Of a stretch of DNA of 64,000 nucleotides, positions 17,506-26,130 are shown one piece after another (within the stretch, counting starts at the first letter, position 1; every line of letters starts with the position of its first letter). The translations under genes and the position numbers were made by a program. Origin of the DNA: SAR116 cluster alpha proteobacterium HIMB100 (GTDB lineage: Bacteria > Pseudomonadota > Alphaproteobacteria > Puniceispirillales > Puniceispirillaceae); the NCBI GenBank assembly GCA_000238815.2, contig AFXB01000006.1, positions 186,001-250,000 of the forward strand, in the 5' to 3' direction. A model generated the notes under the pieces. That model was not told where the DNA came from. It did no database searches and saw nothing but the letters and a program-made list of their open reading frames with translations.

Positions 17506-18408
17506 ATGACAACCACAACCATCTCATCTCATAAACAAGAAATCACCATCGGGTTTGACTCTCCTTTTTGCGTGATTGGCGAGCGGATCAACCCGACGGG
17601 GCGGAAATTACTGGCTGCCGAAATGGCCGCTGGCGATTACAGCCGTGTAATTTCTGATGCCTTGGCTCAGGTTGAAGCCGGCGCAACAATGCTGGATGTG
17701 AATGCCGGTATTCCGATGGCTGACGAACCAGCGATTCTGGCGGAATCAATCAAGCTGGTTCAGGATACTGTCGATGTTCCGCTGGCGATTGACAGTTCAA
17801 TTGTTGAAGCGTTGGAAGCAGGCTTGGCTGTCTATCAGGGGAAAGCTCTTGTGAATTCGGTCACTGGTGAAGAAGAGCGGCTGGAAGTGGTGTTGCCTCT
17901 GGTGAAGAAATATGGGGCGGCTGTTGTTGCGATTTCGAATGATGAAACAGGCATTTCTGAAGATGCCAATGTGCGTTATGATGTGGCCAAGAAAATTGTT
18001 GAGCGGGCCGAAGATTACGGCATCCCGCGTGAAGATGTGATTGTTGATCCGCTGATCATGCCTGTGGGGGCAATCAATCTGGCTGGTCGCACTGCGCTTG
18101 ATTTGATCGGTCGTCTGCGGCACGAATTAAAGGTGAACACCACATGCGGGGCGTCGAATATTTCGTTTGGTTTGCCTAATCGTCACGGCATGAATGCTGC
18201 GTTCTTATCAATGGCTGCCGGTGCAGGGATGACCTCAGCTATTATGAATCCGCTTCATGCAGAAGAAATGACATCAATTATGGGGGCAAATGTGATGAAC
18301 GGTGTTGATCCTGAATGTCGTCGCTGGATTTCGAAATTCCGCGAAGCCCCTGCCGAAGGTTCAGGCGGACGTGAACGGCGTGCAACCCGCCGCCGTGCGC
18401 GGGCCTGA
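17506..18408 (+). CDS. Methyltetrahydrofolate:corrinoid methyltransferase (pterin-binding family)
   Basis: This 300-residue protein of the DHPS-like pterin-binding TIM-barrel family would transfer methyl between methyl-corrinoid and tetrahydrofolate, as AcsE/MtvA/MtgA do. Signature segments are VIGERINPTGRKL (residues 23-35), MLDVNAGIP (near 61-69), PLAIDSS, NSVTGEEERLE and DVIVDPLIMPVG. C-terminal TCGASNISFGLPNR and MNPLHAEEM also fit the methyl-THF class rather than true dihydropteroate synthase. The last 14 residues are Arg-rich (seven Arg), a feature shared with the activator and the MttB-like enzyme. It is preceded by an AAAGG-type ribosome binding site and followed by the RACo-like gene after 48 bases. 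Confidence 0.9.
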   Translation: MTTTTISSHKQEITIGFDSPFCVIGERINPTGRKLLAAEMAAGDYSRVISDALAQVEAGATMLDVNAGIPMADEPAILAESIKLVQDTVDVPLAIDSSIVEALEAGLAVYQGKALVNSVTGEEERLEVVLPLVKKYGAAVVAISNDETGISEDANVRYDVAKKIVERAEDYGIPREDVIVDPLIMPVGAINLAGRTALDLIGRLRHELKVNTTCGASNISFGLPNRHGMNAAFLSMAAGAGMTSAIMNPLHAEEMTSIMGANVMNGVDPECRRWISKFREAPAEGSGGRERRATRRRARA

Positions 18409-18456
18409 TCAAGGCGGCAGTTCTGGTAACCAAAATCTGATACGGGGAATAGTGAC

Positions 18457-20490
18457 GTGGCTGATGTCAAAATTGTGTTTACCCCGTCTGGCCGCCAAGG
18501 CCAGATAGCTAAAGGCACAAATCTGCTGAAAGCAGCTCGCCAATTGGGTGTGGATATCGATTCTGTTTGTGGTGGCCGGGCGATGTGTGGCCGTTGCCAG
18601 ATTGATGTTGGTGAAGGCCAGTTTGCCAAACATGGGATCACCTCATCTGCAGAAGCCCTCAGCCCGCCTTCTGCCTCTGAAGCGCGTTATGCGGAAAAAC
18701 GTGATCTGAAACCAGGGCGTCGTTTGGCCTGTCAATGTCAGATTGAACAAGATATCGTTGTTGATGTGCCGGCAACCAGCCAGGTACATAACCAGCTGGT
18801 CCGCAAAGCTGCGGATAACCGGATAATCGATCTGCGCCCGCCTGTGCGGTTATGTTTCATTGATGTGCGCGAGCCTGATATGCACGAACCATCGGGTGAT
18901 TTGCGCCGGGTTATCGAAGCCCTTGAAGACCAATGGCCTGACCGCGTGTCGGGACCTGTCGATTGTGATTTGCATGTGTTGCAAAAACTGCAGCCTGTTC
19001 TGCGTCAAGGTAAATGGAAAATCACGGTTGCCTTGCGCGGGGGACGACAGATTGTGGCGGTCTGGCCAGGCCTGAAAGACCAGATTTTGGGTGCGGCTGT
19101 GGATGTGGGGTCAACCACAATGTCTGCCCATATTTGTGATATGAATGACGGGACTGTGCTGGCCTCAACCGGCATTATGAACCCACAGATCCGTTTCGGC
19201 GAAGATCTGATGAGCCGCGTATCCTATGGGATCATGAATGAGGGCGGTGCAACAGAAATGACCAAGGCTGTCTGCGAAGGCCTGCAACAGCTTATCGCGG
19301 GTGGGGCTGAACAGGCTGGTTTTTCTGCTGATGACGTGCTGGAAGTGGTTCTGGTCGGCAATCCTGTGATGCATCATTTGCTGCTGGGGATCGATCCGGT
19401 GGAATTAGGGGGGGCGCCTTTTGCGCTGGCCGTCGATACTGCTGCAGAGATTAAGGCAGATGAAATTGATTTGTCGCTCCATAAGGGCAGCCGCGTTTAT
19501 ATTCTGCCTTGTATTGCTGGCCATGTAGGAGCCGATGCTGCAGGTGTTGTTCTGGCAGAATCACCACAAGAGGCCAGTTCTATTCAGCTGTTAATTGATG
19601 TCGGCACAAATGCTGAAATTGTGTTGGGCAATAAAGACCGGCTTTTGGCGGCGTCATCACCAACAGGCCCTGCTTTTGAAGGTGCACAAATCAGTGCCGG
19701 TCAGCGGGCTGCCCCCGGGGCGATTGAACGTTTGCGCATTGACCCTGAAACGCTGGAGCCGCGCTTTTCTGTGATTGGTTCTGATATCTGGTCAGATGAA
19801 GACGGCTTTGATGAGGCGATTGCCGATACAGGCATCACGGGCATTTGTGGCTCTGGCATCATTGAAGCGTTAGGGGAAATGTATCTGACCGGGCTTATTA
19901 CTGCTGACGGTGTGATTGATGGTAATCTGGCCAGCCGCACTGACCGGATCGAGGCTGATGGCCGGACGTTCAAATACCGGATCAGCGATACCGTCACGAT
20001 TCTGCAGAATGACATTCGGGCCATTCAGCTGGCCAAAGCCGCCCTTCATGCTGGTTTTAAATTGCTGATGGACAAGATGGGCATCGACAGGGTTGACCGG
20101 GTGGTTCTGGCCGGAGCCTTTGGCACGCATATCGATCCTAAATATGCCATGGTTCTCGGCATGGTCCCTGACTGCTTGCTGGATAATGTGGTTGCAGCCG
20201 GAAATTCAGCCGGGGCAGGGGCACGGATGGCTTTGCTGAATACCGGTGCCAGAGATGTGATCGAACAAACCGTCAGACAAATTGAAAAAATTGAAACCGC
20301 TGTAGAGGCAGAGTTTCAGAATCATTTTGTCCGGGCTATGGCCTTCCCGCATAAAACAGACCCCTATCCAGAGCTCAGCGCAGCGGTCAGCCTGCCAGAA
20401 CGTGATCTGACTGATAATGTGCCGTCTGCTGAGGGGGCAGGGCGCAGACGCGGTGCCCGGCGAAGCAGGCGTTCAGAAGCTGTTCACTAA
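18457..20490 (+). CDS. Corrinoid activation protein: 2Fe-2S ferredoxin plus DUF4445 ASKHA (RACo/RamA-like)
   Basis: This 677-residue ATP-dependent activator would reduce accidentally oxidised cob(II)alamin back to cob(I)alamin. The N-terminal [2Fe-2S] ferredoxin has Cys38, Cys44, Cys47 (C-x5-C-x2-C) and a fourth ligand in LACQCQ (92/94). A linker follows, then the ASKHA domain with VDVGSTTMSAHICD, NPQIRFGEDLMSRV, LVGNPVMHHLLLG, LIDVGTNAEIVLG, GICGSGIIEAL and VVLAGAFGTHIDP. The start is GTG with GGGGA 9-10 bases upstream; no better start is in frame. The C-terminus ends in an Arg-rich tail (GAGRRRGARRSRRS). It is last in the corrinoid cluster and converges on ccmD. Confidence 0.9.
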   Translation: MADVKIVFTPSGRQGQIAKGTNLLKAARQLGVDIDSVCGGRAMCGRCQIDVGEGQFAKHGITSSAEALSPPSASEARYAEKRDLKPGRRLACQCQIEQDIVVDVPATSQVHNQLVRKAADNRIIDLRPPVRLCFIDVREPDMHEPSGDLRRVIEALEDQWPDRVSGPVDCDLHVLQKLQPVLRQGKWKITVALRGGRQIVAVWPGLKDQILGAAVDVGSTTMSAHICDMNDGTVLASTGIMNPQIRFGEDLMSRVSYGIMNEGGATEMTKAVCEGLQQLIAGGAEQAGFSADDVLEVVLVGNPVMHHLLLGIDPVELGGAPFALAVDTAAEIKADEIDLSLHKGSRVYILPCIAGHVGADAAGVVLAESPQEASSIQLLIDVGTNAEIVLGNKDRLLAASSPTGPAFEGAQISAGQRAAPGAIERLRIDPETLEPRFSVIGSDIWSDEDGFDEAIADTGITGICGSGIIEALGEMYLTGLITADGVIDGNLASRTDRIEADGRTFKYRISDTVTILQNDIRAIQLAKAALHAGFKLLMDKMGIDRVDRVVLAGAFGTHIDPKYAMVLGMVPDCLLDNVVAAGNSAGAGARMALLNTGARDVIEQTVRQIEKIETAVEAEFQNHFVRAMAFPHKTDPYPELSAAVSLPERDLTDNVPSAEGAGRRRGARRSRRSEAVH

Positions 20491-20501
20491 TCAAAACCGG
20501 T

Positions 20502-20639
20502 TCAGTTTTTGGCTTTTCGTGACAGGCGTCGCGCAGCTCGCCAGTTATGCAAAGCTGCGCCGAGAATAAAGATAAAGCTGAGCAGATAGCTCAGCCAGAT
20601 ATACAGCCCATAGCCATCCATAAAAAAGAAGTCGGCCAT
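20502..20639 (-). CDS. ccmD: Heme exporter protein CcmD
   Basis: This 45-residue gene is easily overlooked. It encodes MADFFFMDGYGLYIWLSYLL at the start, continuing as one membrane helix and a basic tail (HNWRAARRLSRKAKN). The MDGYGxYIW pattern and single TM segment are characteristic of CcmD, which stabilises the CcmABC-CcmE heme-handling complex for cytochrome c maturation. Its ATG lies one base after the ccmC stop on the minus strand, so it is translationally linked. It converges on the corrinoid activator gene across 11 bases. Confidence 0.92.
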   Translation of the reverse strand: MADFFFMDGYGLYIWLSYLLSFIFILGAALHNWRAARRLSRKAKN

Positions 20640-20640
20640 A

Positions 20641-21372
20641 TCAGGTCTCTTTCCTGCGGGTAACGCCAGCCAGTGCTTTTCGTTCTGCCAGCATCCATTT
20701 CATCCGGTGCAGTACAATCCAGATGAAAAACAGCTGAAACCCGGCAAACATGGTAAATAGCGGCCACAACATGGACGGATCAATCGCCATGCCGCCAGAA
20801 CGCAGAATACTGGCAGGCTGATGCAGCGTGTTCCACCAATCCACCGAAAATTTGACGATCGGCAAATTCACGCAGCCCACCAGAGCCAGAATGGCGGCCA
20901 TACGCGCGCCGCGTTCTGGCCGGTCAAATCCGGTCGCCAGCGCGATATAGCCGATAAAGAAAAACAACAAGACCAGCATAGAGGTCAGCCGTGCATCCCA
21001 CACCCACCAGGTTCCCCAAATTGGATAACCCCACAGGCTGCCGGTCAACAGGGTCAGGGCGGTAAAGCCTGCACCTATGGGCGCGATGGCCCGCGCCGCA
21101 ATATCGGCCAATGGGTGCCGCCAGACCAAATAAAACAACGCACATAAGCCAAGGCCCAAATAGCTGGACAGGCCGAGCCAAGCAGATGGCACATGAACAT
21201 ACATGATCCGCACCGCTTCGCCCTGCTGATAATCAGCAGGTGACCCGATAAGGCTCAGATACAGCCCATAGCTGAAACAGATCAGTGCTGACCAGAAACA
21301 GATCGGCCGTAACAGTGCCGATAAGTTTCTGAACCGGGTCGGGTTGGCAAGGCTGTCAAAAATTCCGGACAT
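20641..21372 (-). CDS. ccmC: Heme ABC transporter permease CcmC
   Basis: CcmC is an inner-membrane protein that delivers heme to CcmE for cytochrome c biogenesis. The 243-residue protein has six predicted membrane segments and the periplasmic WWD-type signature WGTWWVWDARLTS, flanked by conserved His candidates (MYVHVPSAW and VDWWNTLHQPAS). It follows ccmB by 51 bases and precedes ccmD by one base. The later genes ccmE-ccmI are not present, so the ccm set is split, which is common in alphaproteobacteria. Confidence 0.95.
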   Translation of the reverse strand: MSGIFDSLANPTRFRNLSALLRPICFWSALICFSYGLYLSLIGSPADYQQGEAVRIMYVHVPSAWLGLSSYLGLGLCALFYLVWRHPLADIAARAIAPIGAGFTALTLLTGSLWGYPIWGTWWVWDARLTSMLVLLFFFIGYIALATGFDRPERGARMAAILALVGCVNLPIVKFSVDWWNTLHQPASILRSGGMAIDPSMLWPLFTMFAGFQLFFIWIVLHRMKWMLAERKALAGVTRRKET

Positions 21373-21423
21373 GGTGACTGCTCTGAATACTCTTTTTTTT
21401 CGCGGGTGATTATCTTTGTCTTT

Positions 21424-22098
21424 TTACTTGTCTTCTAGGGCAGATCGCAAGGCTGCAATTGTCGCAACCGGGCTGACCGCCATCAGGAATAAACAGACCG
21501 CCCCCAGCAATTTTGCCTGACCGGAAAAACTTTGTCCCGCCAGAAAAGCCTCAGCAATGGATACACCGAAAATCACCACAGGCAGGCTGAGCGGCAATAA
21601 TAATAGCGCAACCAATAACGCTGTGCGGCGTGCACCAAGGGTTAAGGCCGCGCTGATGGCGCCTAAAAGCGTAAGACAGGCTGTGCTCAGCGCCAGGCTG
21701 GGCAGTAATATGGGCAACACAGCCAAAGGCAAATCATAAAGCAAAACCAGCACAGGTGCGAACACCAGCAAAGGCCCTGAAGACAAGATAAACCAGCTGA
21801 TCAGCCGGGCCAGTACATATCCGCTCAAGCCGCCCGGGATCAGGCAGATCTGTTCCAGCCAGCCTTGCCGGTCATCTTCTGCAAACAACCGGTCAAAGGC
21901 GGGCAGGGCGCTCAACAATGCTGATATCCAGATAACAGACGGGCCCAGCATGCGCAGGGTGTCTGCGGATGGGCCAACCGCCAGCGGAAACAGAGCTGCG
22001 ATCATGACAAAAAAAGCAGCCTGGCCGATATGATCACCAAACGCGCCTCTGCCCAACAACGCTTCACGCCGAATACAGATCAAAAATGCGCCCATCAT
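21424..22098 (-). CDS. ccmB: Heme exporter permease CcmB
   Basis: This 224-residue membrane subunit of the CcmAB ABC transporter works with CcmC and CcmD to release holo-CcmE. It has six hydrophobic segments. LISWFILSSGPLLVFAPVLV and an ALTLGARRTALLVALLLLPL segment are typical of CcmB. Two consecutive Met codons start the frame immediately after the ccmA TAG stop, so the two are tightly coupled. Its order ccmA-ccmB-ccmC-ccmD on the minus strand is the standard one. Confidence 0.92.
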   Translation of the reverse strand: MMGAFLICIRREALLGRGAFGDHIGQAAFFVMIAALFPLAVGPSADTLRMLGPSVIWISALLSALPAFDRLFAEDDRQGWLEQICLIPGGLSGYVLARLISWFILSSGPLLVFAPVLVLLYDLPLAVLPILLPSLALSTACLTLLGAISAALTLGARRTALLVALLLLPLSLPVVIFGVSIAEAFLAGQSFSGQAKLLGAVCLFLMAVSPVATIAALRSALEDK

Positions 22099-22752
22099 CT
22101 ATGCCTCACCAAGGTCAAGATAAAGCGGTTTCAGCCGTTCACTAATCTTGTGATGGCTGGCAATGATACATAAGCCCCCGGCAGCCTTATGGCGCTCCAG
22201 CTTGTCTTCTAATGCGTGATGCCCTGCATCGTCCAGGCCGCTGTTTGGTTCATCAAGCAGCCACAGACATTTGTGTGACATAGCAAAACATAAACGGCTG
22301 AGGGCAACGCGCTGTCGCTGGCCAGTGGACAAGCTGCGCACATCGCGATCAAGGAAACTGGATATAGCGAAAGGGTCATCATCAGCCAGCTTAGCCTTGA
22401 CCTTGCTGATATCTCCGGCCTCAGGCAGCAAACACAAATTCTGGGCAGCGCTCAGCGGCCCGGCTAACCCGTCTGCAGAACTGTACCAGAAACATCTGAC
22501 CGCGCCTGACTGGATGGACGTATTGAGCGGGGCTCCGTTACAGCTGATCTGCCCAGAGGCTAGCGGCAGAAATCCGGCCACTGCGCGCAGCAAGCTGGAT
22601 TTGCCAGACCCGTTTGGCCCGCGCACCACCAGCAGATCGCCACTGCTTAACGAAAAATCCACTCCCTCGTAAATCAGGGTCCGGCCGCGCATCAGCGCTA
22701 TGCCGCTTCCGTTAAGGGTAATTTGGTCTTGGGCTGTTGTCTTCTCTGCCAT
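22099..22752 (-). CDS. ccmA: Heme export ABC transporter ATP-binding protein CcmA
   Basis: This is the 217-residue ATPase of the CcmABCD complex. It shows Walker A RGPNGSGKSSLL, the Q-loop region, the signature LSTGQRQRVALSRL, Walker B LWLLDEPNSGLDD and switch His in IIASHHK. ATG at 22752 is chosen because the preceding 52 codons of open frame are rich in Lys/Gln/Ala and have no ABC features. A CTGGAC-gcgccgcg-GTCCAG inverted repeat lies just upstream (about 22773-22792) in the 281-base divergent spacer to acnB. Confidence 0.93.
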   Translation of the reverse strand: MAEKTTAQDQITLNGSGIALMRGRTLIYEGVDFSLSSGDLLVVRGPNGSGKSSLLRAVAGFLPLASGQISCNGAPLNTSIQSGAVRCFWYSSADGLAGPLSAAQNLCLLPEAGDISKVKAKLADDDPFAISSFLDRDVRSLSTGQRQRVALSRLCFAMSHKCLWLLDEPNSGLDDAGHHALEDKLERHKAAGGLCIIASHHKISERLKPLYLDLGEA

Positions 22753-23033
22753 GCGCGCGATGGTAAGGGCTGGACGCGCCGCGGTCCAGTGGGGTTTTTC
22801 TTCTGCTGGGCTGATTTTTGCGGATGCTGTCTGGTCGTGGTAGTTTCTGCTCTTCTCTTTTTGCTGCTTTTTTGCTATTATCACGCCACTACCGCGGTTC
22901 AGGCGCACCTGTCACGGCCGGTTTCAGATATCAGTTAAGTATGGGCGGCAGAAGCCTGTTCATACACATATGGGGAAGGGCAGGCATCGCAGTGACGCGA
23001 GGCAGGCCGGAAAGACTTTTGAAGAGAGCAATC

Positions 23034-25826
23034 ATGGAATTATATGCAGCCTATCTGAATGAGATCGAAACAAGAAAAACCCAAGGCCTAAAGCCAAAGC
23101 CGATTGATGATGGCGGGCTGGTCACAGACCTGATTGCGCATATCACCGATACGGCCAGCGAACATCGCAGTGATGCGTTGCATTACTTCATCTATAACAC
23201 CCTGCCCGGGACAACCAGCGCCGCCGGTGTGAAAGCCGCATTCTTAAAAAAGATCATTCTGTCTGAGGCAGAGGTTGCTGAAATCACGCCGTCTTTTGCG
23301 TTTGAGCTGCTCTCTCATATGAAGGGTGGCCCGTCTGTAGAGGTATTGCTTGATCTGGCATTAGGCACTGACCAGGTAATCGCCAAAGACGCAGCAGACG
23401 TGCTGAAAACACAGGTCTTTTTATATGAGGCGGATACAGCCCGTCTGAAAGCAGCACATGAAGCGGGTAACGCGATCGCCACAGATATTCTTGAAAGCTA
23501 CGCACGGGCTGAATTTTTTACCGCCCTGCCAGAGGTTGACGAGAAAATTGATGTGGTCACCTACATCGCTGCAGAAGGCGATATTTCAACAGACTTGCTG
23601 TCTCCGGGCAATCAGGCGCATTCCCGCTCAGACAGAGAATTTCATGGCAAATGTATGATCTCAGAAGCCGCACAGGCTGAAATTGAAGCGCTGAAGCTCC
23701 AGCATCCGGGCAAGCAGGTGATGCTGATTGCTGAAAAAGGCACCATGGGGGTCGGCTCATCACGTATGTCTGGTGTGAATAACGTGGCCTTATGGACAGG
23801 ACGCCAGGCCAGCCCTTATGTGCCATTTGTAAATATCGCGCCGATTGTGGCTGGGACCAATGGTATCTCGCCTATTTTCCAGACCACGGTCGGGGTAACC
23901 GGCGGCATTGGGATTGATCTGAAAAACTGGGTCAAAAAGCTGGATGATCAGGGCAATCCTATCCTGAATAATGACGGTAATCCGGTTCTGGAACAAAAAT
24001 ATTCAGTTGAAACCGGCACAACCCTGACCATTGATACAAAAAAACAGAAGCTCTATGCGGCTGAAGATGGTGAAGAGCTGGTGGATATGGCTGCCTCTTT
24101 CACCCCGCAGAAAATGGAATTTATCCGCGCGGGCGGGTCATATGCGATTGTGTTCGGCAAGATGCTGCAGAGCTTTGCTGCTGAAATCCTCGGTGTTGAA
24201 CCAGCCCCTGTGTTTGCCGCGTCAAAGATTGCCAGCCATGAGGGCCAGGGCCTGACAGCTGTTGAAAAAATCTTTAACGCGAATGCGGTTGGTGTAGCGA
24301 CGGATGCGCCTCTTCATGCCGGCTCTGATGTGCGGGTAAAGGTGAATATCGTCGGATCGCAGGACACCACCGGCCTGATGACCTCACAAGAGCTGGAAGC
24401 AATGGCAGCAACCGTCATTTCGCCAACCGTGGACGGGGCGTATCAGTCCGGTTGTCATACCGCTTCTGTGTGGGATTTCAAGGCTCAGGAAAACACGCCC
24501 AAGCTGATGAAATTCATGCATAAATTCGGCCTGATTACAGGCCGTGATCCAAAAGATGTGTATCACCCGATGACAGATGTGATTCACAAAGTCCTGAATG
24601 ATATTACGGTTGATGACCAGTCCATTATCATTGGCGGGGATTCTCATACCCGGATGTCAAAGGGTGTGGCGTTCGGGGCTGATTCAGGCACGGTTGCGCT
24701 GGCACTGGCCACGGGTGAGGCGACCATGCCTGTCCCTGAATCAGTGAAGGTGACCTTTACCGGTCAGATGGCAGATCATATGGATTTCCGTGATGTTGTG
24801 CATGCCACACAAGCCCAGATGCTGGCCCAGTTCGGCGATAATGTCTTTCAGGGCCGTGTGATAGAGGTGCATATCGGCACATTGCTGGCGGACCAGGCCT
24901 TTACCTTTACTGACTGGACTGCAGAGATGAAGGCAAAAGCTTCAGTCTGTATTTCTGATGATGAGACGCTGATCGGATCGCTGGAAATTGCCCGTGACCG
25001 GATTCAGATCATGATTGATAAAGGCATGGAGAATGATGCCGGCATGCTGCAGGGTCTGATTGACCGCGCCAATGCCCGTATTGCCCAGATTAAGTCTGGT
25101 GAAAAACCGGCCCTGGCCCCTGATGCAAATGCAAAATATGCTGCTGAGGTGGTGGTTGATCTGGGTGCGATTAATGAGCCAATGATTGCCGACCCTGATG
25201 TGAATAACGCCGATGTGTCCAAACGCTATACTCATGACACGATCCGGCCGATTTCCTGGTATGGCGGGGATAAAAAGGTGGATCTGGGTTTTGTCGGGTC
25301 CTGTATGGTGCATAAAGGTGATGTGAAGATTGTGGCCCAGATGCTGCGCAATCTGGAACAGGCAGGCCAGGCTGTGGCGTTCAAAGCCCCTCTGGTGGTC
25401 GCCGCCCCGACCTATAACATCATTGATGAGCTGAAAGCCGAAGGCGACTGGGCGATCCTGCAGAAATATTCAGGTTTTGAATTTGATGATGCCGCGCCGA
25501 AACAGACCAGCCGCACAGAATATAAAAATATCCTGTACCTTGAACGCCCGGGCTGTAATCTATGTATGGGGAACCAGGAAAAAGCAGCTAAGGGGGATAC
25601 GGTTCTTGCCACCTCAACCCGCCTGTTCAAAGGCCGCGTGGTGGAAGATGCAGACGATAAAAAGGGTGAATCGCTGCTGGCCTCAACCCCTGTTGTGGTG
25701 CTGTCTGCCATTCTTGGCCGTACGCCGACGGTTGATGAATATAAGCAAGCCGTGGTCGGCATAGACCTGACCAAATTCGCCCCACCGGTTCAGGCCCCGG
25801 CCACCACAAATTCAGCTCATTTTTAA
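23034..25826 (+). CDS. acnB: Aconitate hydratase B (AcnB; aconitase 2 / 2-methylisocitrate dehydratase)
   Basis: This TCA-cycle enzyme interconverts citrate and isocitrate; AcnB proteins can also hydrate 2-methylaconitate. The 930-residue protein has the AcnB-specific N-terminal HEAT-like domain (MELYAAYLNEIETRK, HYFIYNTLPGTTSAAGVKA) followed by the swivel and catalytic domains (GGDSHTRMSKGVAFGADSGT). The [4Fe-4S] ligands are C757 (GSCMVHKGD), C841 and C844 (ERPGCNLCMG). ATG 23034 has GAAGAGAG upstream; 72 more codons are open but contain no family sequence. Many alphaproteobacteria use AcnA instead, so this form is worth noting. It ends before a strong terminator. Confidence 0.95.
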   Translation: MELYAAYLNEIETRKTQGLKPKPIDDGGLVTDLIAHITDTASEHRSDALHYFIYNTLPGTTSAAGVKAAFLKKIILSEAEVAEITPSFAFELLSHMKGGPSVEVLLDLALGTDQVIAKDAADVLKTQVFLYEADTARLKAAHEAGNAIATDILESYARAEFFTALPEVDEKIDVVTYIAAEGDISTDLLSPGNQAHSRSDREFHGKCMISEAAQAEIEALKLQHPGKQVMLIAEKGTMGVGSSRMSGVNNVALWTGRQASPYVPFVNIAPIVAGTNGISPIFQTTVGVTGGIGIDLKNWVKKLDDQGNPILNNDGNPVLEQKYSVETGTTLTIDTKKQKLYAAEDGEELVDMAASFTPQKMEFIRAGGSYAIVFGKMLQSFAAEILGVEPAPVFAASKIASHEGQGLTAVEKIFNANAVGVATDAPLHAGSDVRVKVNIVGSQDTTGLMTSQELEAMAATVISPTVDGAYQSGCHTASVWDFKAQENTPKLMKFMHKFGLITGRDPKDVYHPMTDVIHKVLNDITVDDQSIIIGGDSHTRMSKGVAFGADSGTVALALATGEATMPVPESVKVTFTGQMADHMDFRDVVHATQAQMLAQFGDNVFQGRVIEVHIGTLLADQAFTFTDWTAEMKAKASVCISDDETLIGSLEIARDRIQIMIDKGMENDAGMLQGLIDRANARIAQIKSGEKPALAPDANAKYAAEVVVDLGAINEPMIADPDVNNADVSKRYTHDTIRPISWYGGDKKVDLGFVGSCMVHKGDVKIVAQMLRNLEQAGQAVAFKAPLVVAAPTYNIIDELKAEGDWAILQKYSGFEFDDAAPKQTSRTEYKNILYLERPGCNLCMGNQEKAAKGDTVLATSTRLFKGRVVEDADDKKGESLLASTPVVVLSAILGRTPTVDEYKQAVVGIDLTKFAPPVQAPATTNSAHF

Positions 25827-25887
25827 GCTGAGACGGTGAGTGGGGCGTCTTGATAAGCCCCCACTGCCAAACATCAGATGGTTAACC

Positions 25888-25921
25888 CAGCCCCTTTGCG
25901 TTATGTGAAGGGGCTGTTTTT
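25888..25921 (+). terminator. Rho-independent terminator after acnB
   Basis: A perfect 9-bp stem, CAGCCCCTT (25888-25896) with AAGGGGCTG (25908-25916), has an 11-base loop and is followed by five T (25917-25921). It lies 61 bases after the acnB stop on the same strand. The remainder of the 304-base gap to the next gene (25827-26130) holds nothing I recognise. Confidence 0.93.
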
Positions 25922-26130
25922 ATGGGGGGAGCGTTTCTGCCCGCCGTTCACAGCCTAATCTTCCTATTCCCCCATTATTTGACTCACAGCCCTGTGCTGG
26001 GTAAGGGTTGAGAGGTGCATAATTACCGCCTTTACCACAACCTCACGGCGACCTGACTGTAACGCAGCCGCTTCATATCTTACATACCTCACCCTCTCCG
26101 CCTCTTTCCCTGTCTACCGGTTTTTCTCTT

